64,000 bases of DNA. It comes from Muricea muricata (lineage: Eukaryota; Cnidaria; Anthozoa; Malacalcyonacea; Plexauridae). A model generated the notes under the pieces. It was given only the letters and a program-made list of their open reading frames with translations. It had not been told where the DNA came from and made no database searches. Each line of letters begins with the position of its first letter. Position 1 is the stretch's first letter. This document shows positions 11,966 through 23,955 of the stretch, piece by piece. Location of the stretch: positions 11,674,115 to 11,738,114 of the forward strand of contig OY979729.1 in assembly GCA_963855995.1 (NCBI GenBank), read 5' to 3'. The position numbers and the translations under genes were made by a program.

Positions 11966-12163
11966 TATGCGGTATTCGTTGGCATCAATGGTTGGCATGG
12001 CAACAACATTTTTTCGATATTTTCTGTTTCATGTTATGGCATCTTCCTTTTTAAGCTCTTCCGAGGGCGAAATGCGTCAATTGCTCGAGGAAAAAGACTT
12101 AAAATGTATAATAAAGCAATTATCGGATTCGGTTTTTGTGATATGCAAAATTATCAATCTCTC
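11966..12163 (+). other. Exon-like segment with acceptor and donor signals (right arm)
   Basis: The segment follows ATTATTACAG (a good acceptor) and runs into GTAAGAGT (a good donor), with two overlapping frames open across it. One frame begins MRYSLASMVGMATTFF and reads GEMRQLLEEKDLKCIIKQL further on. The left-arm mirror at about 373-572 keeps both splice signals. However, most of the base differences between the two copies change amino acids, which argues against selection on the protein. It is a possible exon relic. Confidence 0.25.
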
Positions 12164-12405
12164 GGTAAGAGTTATCTGACTCGCCTTCGGCTCGGCTGAT
12201 AACTCTTACCTCGACATTGATAATTCCGCATATCACAAAAACCTCATCCAATAATTGTTTAATATGTTATAGTTTATAAATTACTCGTAACTATCATCTC
12301 ATGATTTAATTCTTTCTACTATTGCAAAGGGTGATGGGATGTGAAAAAAACGCACAAGAAAAGAAAAGAATGAACGATCCTGGACGACAAGACCCACAAA
12401 ACAAC

Positions 12406-13160
12406 AATCCACAAGAATGAGAAGACACGACATTGTAATAGAAAGTAGTGGTAATGTGCAAGTTAGTAGAAAACAAGATACTTATTATTGAGGGATCAAA
12501 GAGGATTTAATAGATATTTCTCGTTAATGAAAAAGAAAAGACAGCAAATTAAGTGAAAAAAATTGGATTGAAATAACATTGATATCAAATACATTCAACA
12601 AAATAATTAAATAGAATACCTAGGAGTTTGGCAGTCAATTTTCGAGTCAAAAAACAGGTAAAAATATGGTAAATGTCGACAATATTTTTTAAAGAAACAA
12701 TACCTTAACGCCTGGAAATTTTGTCTCTAACATTTGGATTTGGATATTTCTAAAAACAAAACAAAATAACATGTAGGATTGAACGTTTTACAAAAATAAG
12801 TTTCGTAATAATGCCACTAAATTATAGTTGATGCATTTTGTCACTATTCTTGGTTTGCACATGCCGTCATTTCGTGTGATTGGGCGCCATCTTGGTTGAC
12901 TCTGCAGATTACTTCAGCTGTTTACAGCGAAACACTGGTGTCAATTTACTATTTCATCGTTAGTTTTAGCGTATTATGAATGATACTTTAAAGATGTATG
13001 GCTCGATAGGATCAGATATAATGAATAGATACTTTGTGGTTGCCATGTGTTTCAAACGTCAACAAAGATGGCGTCGATTGTAAACGATCAATTCCGTCGT
13101 TCTACCTTTAAAGAATGTGTTCTCTGGTTAAAAAGCGAGAAAATTTGACTTGTATTCCAA
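12406..13160. other. Intergenic, no feature recognised
   Basis: AT-rich single-copy-looking DNA just outside the palindrome. The palindrome pairing can no longer be followed here because the mate sequence would lie left of the window. I see no gene or RNA. Confidence 0.5.
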
Positions 13161-13402
13161 TTCACCGCAGCAAAACAGATGGTGGCATGTCGATTTTACC
13201 AGAATTTAATGCGGGTATCAATCAAGAATAGCAGTGAAATGATATTTAACATAAGCTAATGGACGGAATTTTAACACAAGTGACAAAATAACCTATCTGT
13301 CTGTTCCTCAAACGAGGTTAATTTACCTTAAGTTTTTAAACGATTTCAGACCGCAAGGCATTCTGGTAAAATCAACACCCGCCATCTTTTTGCTACATTA
13401 AA
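13161..13402. mobile_element. MITE with ~40-bp TIRs (family A, copy 1)
   Basis: The left end (TAGCAAAA-type, then GTCGATTTTACCAGAAT) and the right end (ATTCTGGTAAAATC, then GCCATCTTTTTGCTACA) are inverted repeats. A second copy lies at 18854-19095, clearly related but with many substitutions. Non-coding. Confidence 0.72.
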
Positions 13403-13897
13403 TTCCCAAGGGAATATATCATTTCTTTGTTTCTTAGCTAATTTGGTTCATACATCCATGCAAATCAGTAGGATCATTATATTTTTTTGTGCATTTTAAA
13501 TTCCCATGGGAATACAGCATGCTTTGTTTCAATGGTGATGCGTCTGTTTATGGTAATTACTGCATAATGCGAATCCTCTTTGATTATTAATATGATAAGT
13601 ATCTTGGTGCTTTCAGATTTGTTTTGGTAAGCAGGAACAATGAAGTCATTGTTTGTGTACACTAAAGCAAATTACGAAGGTGGTTTGAGAGCAGCTGCGA
13701 GGTACCATGCAAATGAAGGCGTTTCGGTTAAATAAGTGTGAGAATTACGGCATTAAAAATTGCATGTCATCTACACTTAAGGATATAAGTTGCCAAAAAA
13801 AAAACAACTTTAGTGAATCTGTTGAGTTTCAATTGCTTTTTATTTTTGCCTAATTCTCATGCTCATTTGACCCAGCCTTGGACTTTGGTAAGTATCA

Positions 13898-14139
13898 GGG
13901 GCCGGTTGTATCAAAGGCGTTTAGCTTAAACGGTGGATAAGTCAAAAATATGAAACAAGTTTCCATGTTGTATAAACAAACCAGCTGAAGTTATTTGACC
14001 TGAGAAGAACAATTATATATAAAACTAAATATTTATTCTATTTCAACTCATAATTTCGGTTCCGTACTAGGTGTAAAACTGATTTTTAAATTTCACTTAT
14101 CCACCGTTTAAGCTAAACGCCTTTGATACAACCGGCCCC
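13898..14139. mobile_element. MITE with GGGGCCGGTTGTATC ends (family B, copy 1)
   Basis: TIRs of about 45 bp begin GGGGCCGGTTGTATCAAAGG and are mirrored at the right end. If the termini are read as CAGGGGCC and GGCCCCAG, the flanks GTAAGTAT and GTTTATAT match at 6 of 8 bases, consistent with an old hAT-type 8-bp duplication, but this is weak. A second copy is at 29981-30226. Confidence 0.78.
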
Positions 14140-14968
14140 AGGTTTATATTTACTCCGGAACAGTTAACACAACGAAAAGCCCATGCCCATTCAGCTAAGG
14201 TTTTACGTTTGAAAATTCAATCAAAAACTCAGTCTAAGTGGGTTTAAGTAGCTAGAGATAACGTAATTTATCTTTTTATTTTGCTTTTTTGTTTATAACG
14301 TAATTTATTAGCTAAATGTATGGACTGCGAGGGTGTGCGCCGTGTGTAAGTTGCATGGGATTAGGTTTATTAAAGGAATTAAAATTTTTGAAAGTATGCT
14401 TAAAAACCAAAATCTGTCGTCACTTCTAACAAAACAGTTAAGAGTAGGTTTCAACATCAACTAAATTGATCTATACTATTAACTAAGAAAAATGCGAATT
14501 AAGTTTTATATTTTGCAAGCAAATTTTAAATAGAATTCTCACCTGTTTTTATGTACGAGCTTTTTCTGTTTACGTTTGATCTAAAATATCCAAATAAATT
14601 GCATTTAAAATGCATACTTTACCGAAATTTTAACTCTTTTAATTTTCGAAATTGGGTGGCAGTCGGGGTGGTGGTGGTGCATGCGGGTTTATCAGCTGTG
14701 AGTGACTGTGCGATGGTGAGGAAAGTGAAGGTAACGAATGGAATGCAGGAGCTTAGAACTGAGGAAGACAGCTTAGAACTGAGGCAGGTAGGCAGTTGGT
14801 AGGATCAGCGGGGGGCACTTGACATTTTGGCTTTGGGAATCAAATTTGCATGCTAAGTACTTAAGTCACTAACGTTTGTTGTTTTAATTTGTTAGGTACG
14901 CGCGGCTGCTCTCTAGGGAAGATCAACTTAGCAATTGTATTAGCACTTGCAAAGTTGGTCTTCTCTTT

Positions 14969-15092
14969 GCCGGCTACCCCGGCCAGTTCTCCGAGTGCTA
15001 CTTCCACCGTGAATAAGTAGAAGTACTTGTACTACATGTATAAGTACTTCTACTTAGGTGGAAGTGGCACTTGGGGAGCTGGCCGGGGTAGG
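14969..15092. repeat. Long GC-rich foldback hairpin
   Basis: The stem runs from CCGGCTACCCCGGCCAG through GTGCTACTTCCACC to AAGTAGAAGTACTT, and is mirrored after a short loop at about 15030-15092. It stands out from its AT-rich surroundings and is non-coding. Confidence 0.72.
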
Positions 15093-15109
15093 GGGATTTT
15101 TTTTATTCA

Positions 15110-18100
15110 ATTTCTCAATTCCCATGGGAATTGAATTTTTAATTAAAAAGGGGTCACAAGTAAATTTTGTAAACAATTTATTGAAAAAATTTGTAAAGAT
15201 TACATACAATTTGAATAACAATAAAAAGAGATTAACTACCACACATTGTACTTATTAAAATAACAACAGAAGAAAACAGAACATGGCAGAGAGAACAATA
15301 ACACAAGTGAATGAACAAAGTCCTAAAAAACTTGGGTCTTTTCAACGTAAGTAAATGTTTATACTTCAAAATATATTATAACAATGAAACAACTTGAAGT
15401 GATAAATTTTGAGAGTTTTGCAAAGGTTTACCCAGCATATAACGAGTTGTTTCACAATTACAAAGAAAAACATGTGGCTCAAAACATGCAACTGATAGAG
15501 ATGACGAGAAGGCTTAACAAGTCTAAGTAGAAAGGTTTTCAAAAGTTAGTCACATTTTTATAACCATATGTAACTACCCTGTCAACTCTCCCAGTGGGAA
15601 GAACCGGAGTACCCGGAGAAAACCCACGAGTTTTGGCGGAGCGTTGACCAACGCTTTTTCAAATACAGCCAGCCTCACAGAAGAAAGGTATTTTTGTCAA
15701 AAGAAAAATATTATTTTTAATCAATTGTGCTTTTATAAGTCAGAAAAAATACATGCACGAATTACCAACGAATTTTGATGGCTTTGAGACATGTAACGTG
15801 GGCACATAATTCTTCCTAAAAATACTTTTTTGTACTCGAAACAACCCTTCAAAACGTCGAAAAACAACGAAGAAACGATTTTTTTATAAATTCCAAATTG
15901 ACCAAGCTGTAATGTTCGGAGCCACATTTTTCTTATTGCGTTTCTAACCTGACAATGTGAAATACACTAAACATTGCTACCTTTATTTTTTTTTAACAAA
16001 AAATTCAAAAATACATAGAATAAAAACCAAGCATTTTTAGAATATTGTGTGTAGATCGACATTTTTCAGAAACCAATCTCTTACACTTTTCTTTGCATAA
16101 CAGTGCATGCGATCTATTTTTCGCAAAAAAATACAAAGAAAGTCTCAGACATCTCATTTTTCTGGTGGGCACAAGAACAGAAGCTTTTTGTTCAAATTGT
16201 GATAATTTATTTGAGATAACTTTGGGCAAAATTCTATTTTTCATTGAAAACAGCCGAAAAATCAATGCTTTGGCTTTGCCCAGCAACTAATGAAGTCACT
16301 CGATAGTGAAGTTGCTTTATATACAATTGATAGTTTCAGTGTTAAAGAGACCAAAATAAAAGTAGAAATACATAACTTAGATTGATCTTGGATTGAAAAG
16401 TAAAAAATTTATTCGAAGAATCAATTTAAATTTAGTCTTTTTGGAAGGAACCATTGTCAGGTTAGGAACATATCTCTTTGAAGTATAAATTCATCTTTAC
16501 TTACTTGTTGAAAAGACTATATTCAAGAGCCATGTAAACCTGTTTTCTTATATTATTATTACCACGCAAGTATTACAAAGTGGAATATTTGAAATGTAAA
16601 CTTGAACTTGAACTGAAGCAAAGGAAATGCACATACAAATTCAGAAATATTTCAATTGCCAAAATACAAATTCACCACAACCAAACAATATAAAAAGTTC
16701 CAGTAGGCAATATGTTGTAATTTTAATTAAGAAACTTATAAAGTAATAAATCATACAGGAAACACAAAAGAAATCATTTTCTCATCTTACAGAATCGGTA
16801 TTTTCAAAATCACTTTGCTATAGATCTGATGTATAAAATTGACGAGTTTCACAAGCCATTTACAACATTCGCATCTGTGTATGTCAGATATCTCGCCTTC
16901 AGCTTGGGTTTGTATATCCGATACAACCCGGTCACTTGTATTGTAAATAGTACAAATCAAAATTGTTATCAAATCAAAGTCTCAAACTAATTTAAATTAT
17001 TCTACTCCATATAATGCCAGACAGTTTTACTTTTTCTCAGGAAAGACCTTATGTTCAACAAGGTAAATTTGGCATGTTAATTAAGAAGTCTGTAAAATTT
17101 GAAATTGCATAGTATCAACTAAAAGCTTCATGTGACTTAAAACTTTTTCAAGTCGATGTAATACGAAGAACTCTGGTAAAGTATTTACTGTATCCAGGCA
17201 TCAATAGAAAACTTTTAAAATTAAAAATTGTAGTTACTTATACTTATTATTGGCCAACATCTGTACTGCTTGTTTATCTAGAAAATCTGGCATACTGTCG
17301 ATTTTTTTAGTCCAAGGAAACTTTTTTACTCTTAAATTCTTACATCCGCCACATCTTTTCTTTGCTAATAAAAAGAGCCCACAGAATTTATTTGGCAAGT
17401 TGTGGTTTTCTTTTTCATTTAAGATATGTAATTAATTGATAAAGTTAAAGAACAACTGCATCAGTTCATCTCAATTCCAAACAAGTTCCACTTTGTAAAC
17501 AAAAGACAATATGCTAGCTTATTTTGTCCTTAATAAGTAGTTCATCTTAAAGTTTGAAAGTCAACATTCTAGTACAAAATCACAAAGTCTGTATCTAAGA
17601 TAAATTACCAGTAGTATAAAATATTACAAAGTATTTTTTTAACTTTAAAGGGTCCAATATAACATTGAGAACTATTGTGATTTTCAAATGAACTTTCCAA
17701 ACTTTCAAATGAACACTCAAAGCCAGCTTAAACAAAAGATGATTGAGATAGTAAACCAGGAAATAACATAGGTGTTGTAATTTTTTATCAAAAATATGAT
17801 ATAGTGCATATAACAGAAACATTTCAATTAAAAAGTAGAAATATATTTCCTGTGGTTAGTTTTAATTGCTACATATATTGAAATTTTAGTATAATGGATG
17901 TTTTTGTTTCTGGCAAAGTCACCTCAATCTCCTTATGTTTAACCAACATTACAAAGTCAAATAATGACAAACACGAATGATTAAACACAAATTTATATTT
18001 TAATGGGTAAAAATAAATATGTCCAAATTAGTATAATCATGCATATAGGTCTAGTAGGGTACCAATTTTTAGGAACAGAATTGTGTTGTTTAGAGGCATA

Positions 18101-18740
18101 ACATATAAAATTGCTAGATTTGATATTTCAGTTTTTTAAGAAAGCCTTTTGTATGTGTTTTCATGAACTCTTGGGCCATAATTCAATTGATTTGAACCAA
18201 ATAAGATTCTAACTTTCTTTTAAAACACAGTTCATCATTATTTGACTTTTTCTAAGATTAAAATGCTTCTGGAGCACATGAGATTCCACGGTATGTGTAC
18301 CCACAAAATAATCGTCAAATTAGGTGAGAATGAAACCGTCATGTCCAAAATTATACTGTCCCAAATTGTCCCATATTCAATATTGTACATGCAATATTCC
18401 AATACCTTTAACAATTTCATTTTTCATAATCTGCCAGTTGTTGAGAGGAGGTTAAGCATTTTGTCGATCTACAAACAAATTTCAAAGAATTCTATTGAAG
18501 ATAGATAACTGAAATGGTAAACAAACTGCAAAAGATAACAATGCAAGTGGTTGTGTAAAAACTAAAGACCACGTAAAGTCGGCCATTCTGTACAGTGTTT
18601 GGATTTGACAGTTTGAATTTTAATTGCCTCAAGAAAAGTCTAAAAGGCATTAAAAACATAACATTCCTTGTTCTTTTTTAACCTCCCGACCTTGCACGAC
18701 TCCCACATCCTGCTCCGTCTCCTCCTATCCACCTCCCACC
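15110..18740. other. AT-rich intergenic stretch with no recognised gene
   Basis: About 3.6 kb of low-GC DNA with only short random frames. At 15602-15628 it carries ACCGGAGTACCCGG followed by GAAAACCCACG, the reverse complement of a motif in the SINE-like repeat at 3172-3199. I see no RNA gene or other clear element. Confidence 0.5.
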
Positions 18741-18819
18741 CTCAAGGCCCTGTCACACGGTGCAATTTTTCTTGCACTTGTAACTGCTCCGTCTCCTTCT
18801 CTATCCACCTCTTACCCTT

Positions 18820-19252
18820 AAGGCCCTGTCACACGGTGCACTTTTCCTTGCATTCACCGTAGCAAAAAAGATGGCGACATGTCGATTTTACCAGAATGCA
18901 TTGCAGGTATCAAGAAAGAATACGTGGGAAAAGATGACAAGAAACAAAGCTACTGGATTGAAATTTTAACACAAGTGTGAAAATAACCTATTGTCTTCTG
19001 TCTGTTCTTCAAAAGACGTTAATTTGCCTTTTTAAACAATTTCAGACTGCCATGCACTCTGGTAAAATCGACATTTGCCATCTTTTTTGCTACAGGGAAA
19101 ATCTACTCTTAAGTAAATTTGTGACAAATGTTTGGTACGTTAAAAAACCCCAGCAAACTGTGATGGAAACTTGCATTTGCCAATTTTACATCTCCCAATA
19201 GTAGAATTGCATTTCAAGTTGCAAGAAAAATTGCATTGTGACAGGACCTTTA
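18820..19252. mobile_element. DNA-transposon-like element with AAGGCCCTGTCACA ends
   Basis: The left end AAGGCCCTGTCACACGGTGC at 18820 is matched by the inverted right end TTGCATTGTGACAGGACCTTT (trailing part) at about 19232-19252. An extra copy of the left end lies at about 18743. The interior is almost wholly a second element (18854-19095), so the structure is nested. Confidence 0.6.
18854..19095. mobile_element. MITE with ~40-bp TIRs (family A, copy 2)
   Basis: This is related to 13161-13402 along its whole length, in the same orientation, with matching inverted ends (GTCGATTTTACCAGAATGC and GCACTCTGGTAAAATCGAC). It lies inside the AAGGCCCTGTCACA-bounded element. Confidence 0.72.
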
Positions 19253-19437
19253 TTCTCCAGTGTTCCCGCCAACCTGCTCCCACCATTAGATGGAAAGTCC
19301 TTTTTTCACTACATTTTAGTAATTAGGCTACCCCCCTCCTCTCACAAGTCTGTAATCGCCTGACGAAATCAATTGGTCGACAGTCCAAGGCATGTTTTGT
19401 AATCGAAATTCACAAAATTAAAATTAAATTGCCTTTT

Positions 19438-21362
19438 TACTCCGCCTGCCGTAGGCGAGGCGGAGTTTTAAATTCGCCCGGTTTCTGTTTTTTTTTTTCG
19501 GTGTCAGAAGTCGGTGCCGCCGCTAATGGGTGATACCGCTGGGCACAAGCCGCGTGAGCCGACCTAAACACGTCGTTTAAACTCAATTTCCAGCGGAATA
19601 TGTCAACAAAACACGCATTTTAACATGTATGCTAGAACATCTAAACCGCAAGAAGGTTTTACGTGCAAAAATTCTCATGCAAAATGTTTTAAAACGACAA
19701 ATTCCACCGCGAAACTTTACCGAGGAGCGATGAGAGCGTGCTTCCGTCATTTTCTGTTGTATTCCTACTTTTAAGGAAATTTAAAAATTTCTACACAAGA
19801 ATCAAACGCAAATTCTACTGAAATATCTACATACAAAACACAATTTTTAACATGTAATAGTCAACAAAAAGGGACAGGAAGGTTCTTTATCAAAAAATTG
19901 CTCCAGAAATGTTTTAAAACGGCAAATAAAAGGTAAGAGACATTTTACATTCCAATTCCAGAAATACATATGTTAGTCTAAAGTTCCCAACAAATTATAT
20001 CGTGGAGACTTCAGACTTAATGGCTTAGTCTAATTTTTAATTTTTGTTGTTTTTATGAGCGATTTTAATACTTGTTTTGTTAGAACGTCACGTTGAATAG
20101 TTGACTCAGAGAAAGGATTTCAAATTGGATATCACAGAAAATACAGATCACAGAAATACTTTTAAGTCGATTACTGTAAAGATTGTTGCTATAATTATTA
20201 AAATAGCAAGAAAAAAACTCAAAAATGCAAAATAAAAAAAGAACAAAATTTAACTTAAATTTAGTAAAATTTCAACTGGCACTTTCTTAATTTGCCAAAA
20301 CTTTATCAGACACCCTGCCTATATACCAATGTTTTAACTGACACCTGAAGCTTTCTGGAAGTAAATACTTTGTCAGCATGTCGAAAGTCTAACTGACAAC
20401 TTGTGGGCATGTACAGGTCAAAGTCTAACCGACATCTTGTCAACAAGCCAAAAGCCTAACTGATATCTTTTCAACAAGTGAAAAGCCTTACCGGCATCTT
20501 GTCAACAAGCCAAAAGCCTTACCGGCATCTTGTCAACAAGCCAAAAGCCTAACCAACATCTTTTCAACAAGCCAAAAGCCTAACTGACATCTTGTCAACA
20601 AGCCAAAAACCTAACCGACATCTTGTCAACATGCCAAAAATCTAACTAGGAGCATATCAACATGTCAAAAGTCCATTTCAAAGCTTGTCCACATATCAAA
20701 AGACTAACTCAGATCTTATCAACATGTCAAAAGTCTGCTCGAAAACTTGTCAACTAGTCAAAATCCTTACCAACATTTTATAAACATGCCAAATATTTAC
20801 CTGACACCTTATCAACACATCAAATATCTAATTCAAAGCTGGTCAATATATCAAAAGGCTAGCCAACATTTTCCCAACAAGTTATATCGTGGAGACTTCA
20901 GGCAGTGTGCTACAGAATAGATTTAATAAATTGATGGATTTAATAGACTGATGTATTGTATACACTTTTAGTAAAATTTTCTTTACTTGCAAAATAAAAC
21001 AGCTATTTGTTGGTGGCATTATGGCAAAAGAATCTTGTTTAACATATGTACTATTAAAGTCTTTAATCTAAATTAAATTCTAAAAAATGCAATCCTACTA
21101 GGACTCTGGACAGAGTGCCTGGCAGGTCACTCAGACATTGATTTTTGGTTATCTTAGTGATTGCATAAGATGTGCTAGCAATGTCTTAAAATGCCTTGGA
21201 AGGTACCGTAATAATAATTGATTTAAAAAGGAATTAGTTGGACAGAACAGAAATAAGTGAATGTACCCCACCCCCAATGAACTCTCTAGTTACAGCCCTG
21301 CCTGGCCTTGTGCCCATTTTCGTTTGGCAGGCGGAGTGAACGCCTTAGCAGGCGTCTTGTTT
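19438..21362. mobile_element. Possible non-autonomous element enclosing a minisatellite
   Basis: The word GGCAGGCGGAGT occurs in opposite orientations near 19440 (part of a strong hairpin) and near 21330. The roughly 1.9 kb between them is non-coding and holds a 31-bp minisatellite. An end hairpin plus an internal minisatellite is seen in some Helitron-like elements, but I cannot show the diagnostic termini. Confidence 0.3.
20330..20880. repeat. Minisatellite, 31-bp period
   Basis: A degenerate tandem array with unit form GCCAAAAGCCTAACCGACAT followed by CTTGTCAACAA. Exact 31-bp spacing is seen at 20509, 20540 and 20571. There are roughly 15-17 copies, most uniform in the centre and decayed at the edges. 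A 28-bp direct repeat containing TTATATCGTGGAGACTTCAG flanks the block (about 19990 and 20880). Confidence 0.85.
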
Positions 21363-21639
21363 AATAGATAATCGCTAAGGCGAACGGCATCATTCGTTAT
21401 CTTGCATAAATGTTGCATTTGATATCTTTAAAAAACCTTGATATTGATAGGGGGGGTGTAATTTAAAAAGGGGGGTTAAACCGCTTTCCGAACTATGCTT
21501 TCCAAACTAAGGTTTTTCATCAACAAACACTAATTTAGGTATTTCTGCAAAGTTTCAAGCAATTTCATTGTAATTTGGAAACTTTCAAAAATTTACCCAC
21601 ATATGAGAGAGAGGAAAAATGTTAGCACTATGAAGCTTA

Positions 21640-21797
21640 CGAACAAAGAGGTGTCTGTTGTTCGTAAACTTCATATATTGCATCGAAATCCTTTGAAACT
21701 GTGCAAACATCATTAAATCAGTCTACTTTGATGAAAAAACTAATATTGGGCCAGTTATGATACAGTTGAGAGACTTTGCTATGGTTGAATTATAGGT
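21640..21797. repeat. Inverted segment inside the first array unit
   Basis: The stretch from about 21646 to 21797 is the reverse complement of the usual unit portion seen, for example, at 22125-22270. It is bounded on both sides by the same words (AATGTTAGCACTATGAAGCT, about 21620 and 21878). Confidence 0.7.
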
Positions 21798-22294
21798 ATT
21801 TCTGCAAAGTTTCAAGCAATTTCATTGTAATTTGGAAACTTTCAAAAATTTACCCACATATGAGAGAGAGGAAAAATGTTAGCACTATGAAGCTTACGAA
21901 CAAAAACAGACACCTCAGGGAAAGACACTGGAAAGACATATATAGGTAAAATGCAGGACTCACTGAACAACCAGTACAATATGCCATTAGCTTTTCAAAC
22001 TTAGCTATTTCATCAACAAACACTGATTTAGGTATTTCTGCAAAGTTTCAAGCAATTTCATTGTAATTTGGAAACTTCCAAAAATTTACCCACATATGAG
22101 AGGGTGGAAAAATGTTAGCACTATAATTCAACCATAGCAAAGTCTCTCAACTGTATCATAACTGGCCCAATATTAGTTTTTTCATCAAAGTAGACTGATT
22201 TAATGATGTTTGCACAGTTTCAAAGGATTTCGATGCAATATATGAAGTTTACGAACAACAGACACCTCTGGGAAAGACACTGGAAAGGCATATA

Positions 22295-23062
22295 CAGGGT
22301 GTATAAAAAAAGTAGACAATTTTGAAACGGCTCTCAACCTCGCGAAGTGGCTTGAAGTATGAAGTTTTTTTATTAATATACATTGCTTGGGTACTTACGG
22401 TGTAGAATAAATGATAATATTTTAAAATTTAAATATTTCAAACCCAGGGGTGTGCGATTTTGAAACACATTAAAAATGGCGTGCGCGCGAAATTTAAAGG
22501 CTTAAAAGTAATTTTGAGTTGGTAGGTAGAAAATATGTTAGGTGTTTTATTGCTGTTCAAAATTTCAAGAAATTTGATTGAGTTTAAGCCACTCAAAATA
22601 TCGTGCGAACGTATATTTTTTCAATAAGAATCATTTTTCTGAAGAAATGTGCCAATTTTAATTAAATGTCCCTTGGGAGTTGAATGCAAATTGAGTAAAT
22701 ACATAAATTAAACATGCACAAAGCTAATTTTGCCAAAAATATGGAAGTTTGCACGATGTTTTAAACGGCTTAGACTCGAGCAAATTTTTTGAAATTTTGT
22801 ACAGCAATACAACACCGGACAAGTTTTCCATCTACCAAGTCAAAATTATTTTTAAGCATTTAAGTTTTGTGCACAAGACATATTTAAATTGCGGTAAAAG
22901 ATAGAACCCTCCGGGTATTGAAGTTTTAAATTTCTCATTTTTTTGGTTTATTCTAGATTATAAGTACCAAAACAACCTAATTTAATACAAAACATCGTAC
23001 ATTGAAGCGCTTCGCGAAACAGAGAGCGATTTCAGATTTGTCTACTTTTTTTATACACCCTG
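22295..23062 (+). mobile_element. Foldback element E1 (CAGGGTGTATAAAA termini)
   Basis: Runs from CAGGGTGTATAAAAAAAGTA to its inverted partner ending TTTATACACCCTG, with TA on both sides, as in Tc1/mariner-type insertions. The two halves form an old inverted repeat, roughly two-thirds identical by eye. Each half holds an open frame of about 78-96 codons, but differences between halves are not concentrated at third positions, so coding is unlikely. Confidence 0.85.
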
Positions 23063-23955
23063 TAAAATGCAGGACTCACTGAACAACCACTACAATTTGT
23101 CTTTGGCTTTCCAAACAAAGTTTTTTCATTAACAAACACTGATTTAGGTGTTTGCGCAAAGTTTCAAGCAATTTCATTGTAATTTGGAAATTTTCAAAAT
23201 TTCACCCACACATCAGTAAGAGAATGGAAAAATGTTAGCACTATAGGTAAACCATGAAAGTCCCTTAACTGTATCATTACTGGCCCAATGTTAGTTTTTT
23301 CATCAAAGTAGACTGATTTAATGATGTTTGCAAAGTGTCAAAGGATTTCAATGCAATATATGAAGTTTACAAACGAAAACAGACACCTCAGGGAAAGACA
23401 CTGGAAAGGCATATACAGGTAAAATGCACGACTGACTGAACAACCACTACAATTTGTCTTTGGCTTTACAAACAAAGTTTTTTCATTAACAAACACTGAT
23501 TTAGGTGTTTGCGCAAAGTTTCAAGCAATTTCATTGTAATTTGGAAATTTTCAAAATTTCACCCACACATCAGTAAGAGAATGGAAAAATGTTAGCACTA
23601 TAGGTAAACCATGAAAGTCCCTTAACTGTATCATTACTGGCCCAATGTTAGTTTTTTCATCAAAGTAGACTGATTTAATGATGTTTGCAAAGTGTCAAAG
23701 GATTTCAATGCAATATATGAAGTTTACAAACGAAAACAGACACCTCAGGGAAAGACACTGGAAAGGCATATACAGGTAAAATGCACGACTGACTGAACAA
23801 CCACTACAATTTGTCTTTGGCTTTACAAACAAAGTTTTTTCATTAACAAACACTGGTTTAAGTATTTCTGTAAAGTTTCAAGCAATTTTATTGTAATTTG
23901 GAAGCTTTCAAAAATTCACCCACATATTACAGGGTGGAAAAATGTTAGCACTATA

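Larger units (their letters stand above)
1..12405. repeat. Giant inverted repeat (palindrome), arms about 6 kb
   Basis: The left arm (1-6296) is the reverse complement of the right arm (6872-12405), separated by a 575 bp loop. Paired landmarks include the start of the window against 12376-12405, the stretch 4383-4634 against 8504-8755 (translations of all overlapping frames are identical), and the 38-bp palindromes at 5356 and 7747. Mate coordinates sum to 13168 at the centre, 13138 near 4.4 kb, 12539 near 0.4 kb and about 12406 at the edge. The last two shifts are explained almost exactly by three insertions in the left arm. Outside those, differences are scattered single bases and short indels; I estimate a few percent by eye. 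Pairing continues to base 1, so the left arm may extend outside the window. No transposase or other long coding frame is visible. It could be a large foldback element, a real inverted duplication, or an assembly join of two haplotypes. Confidence 0.93.

Noticed and set aside
20330-20880. Possible CRISPR-like array of ~31-bp repeats
   Set aside because: The repeats are contiguous with no unique spacers and decay at the edges, which is a minisatellite; the host is a eukaryote.
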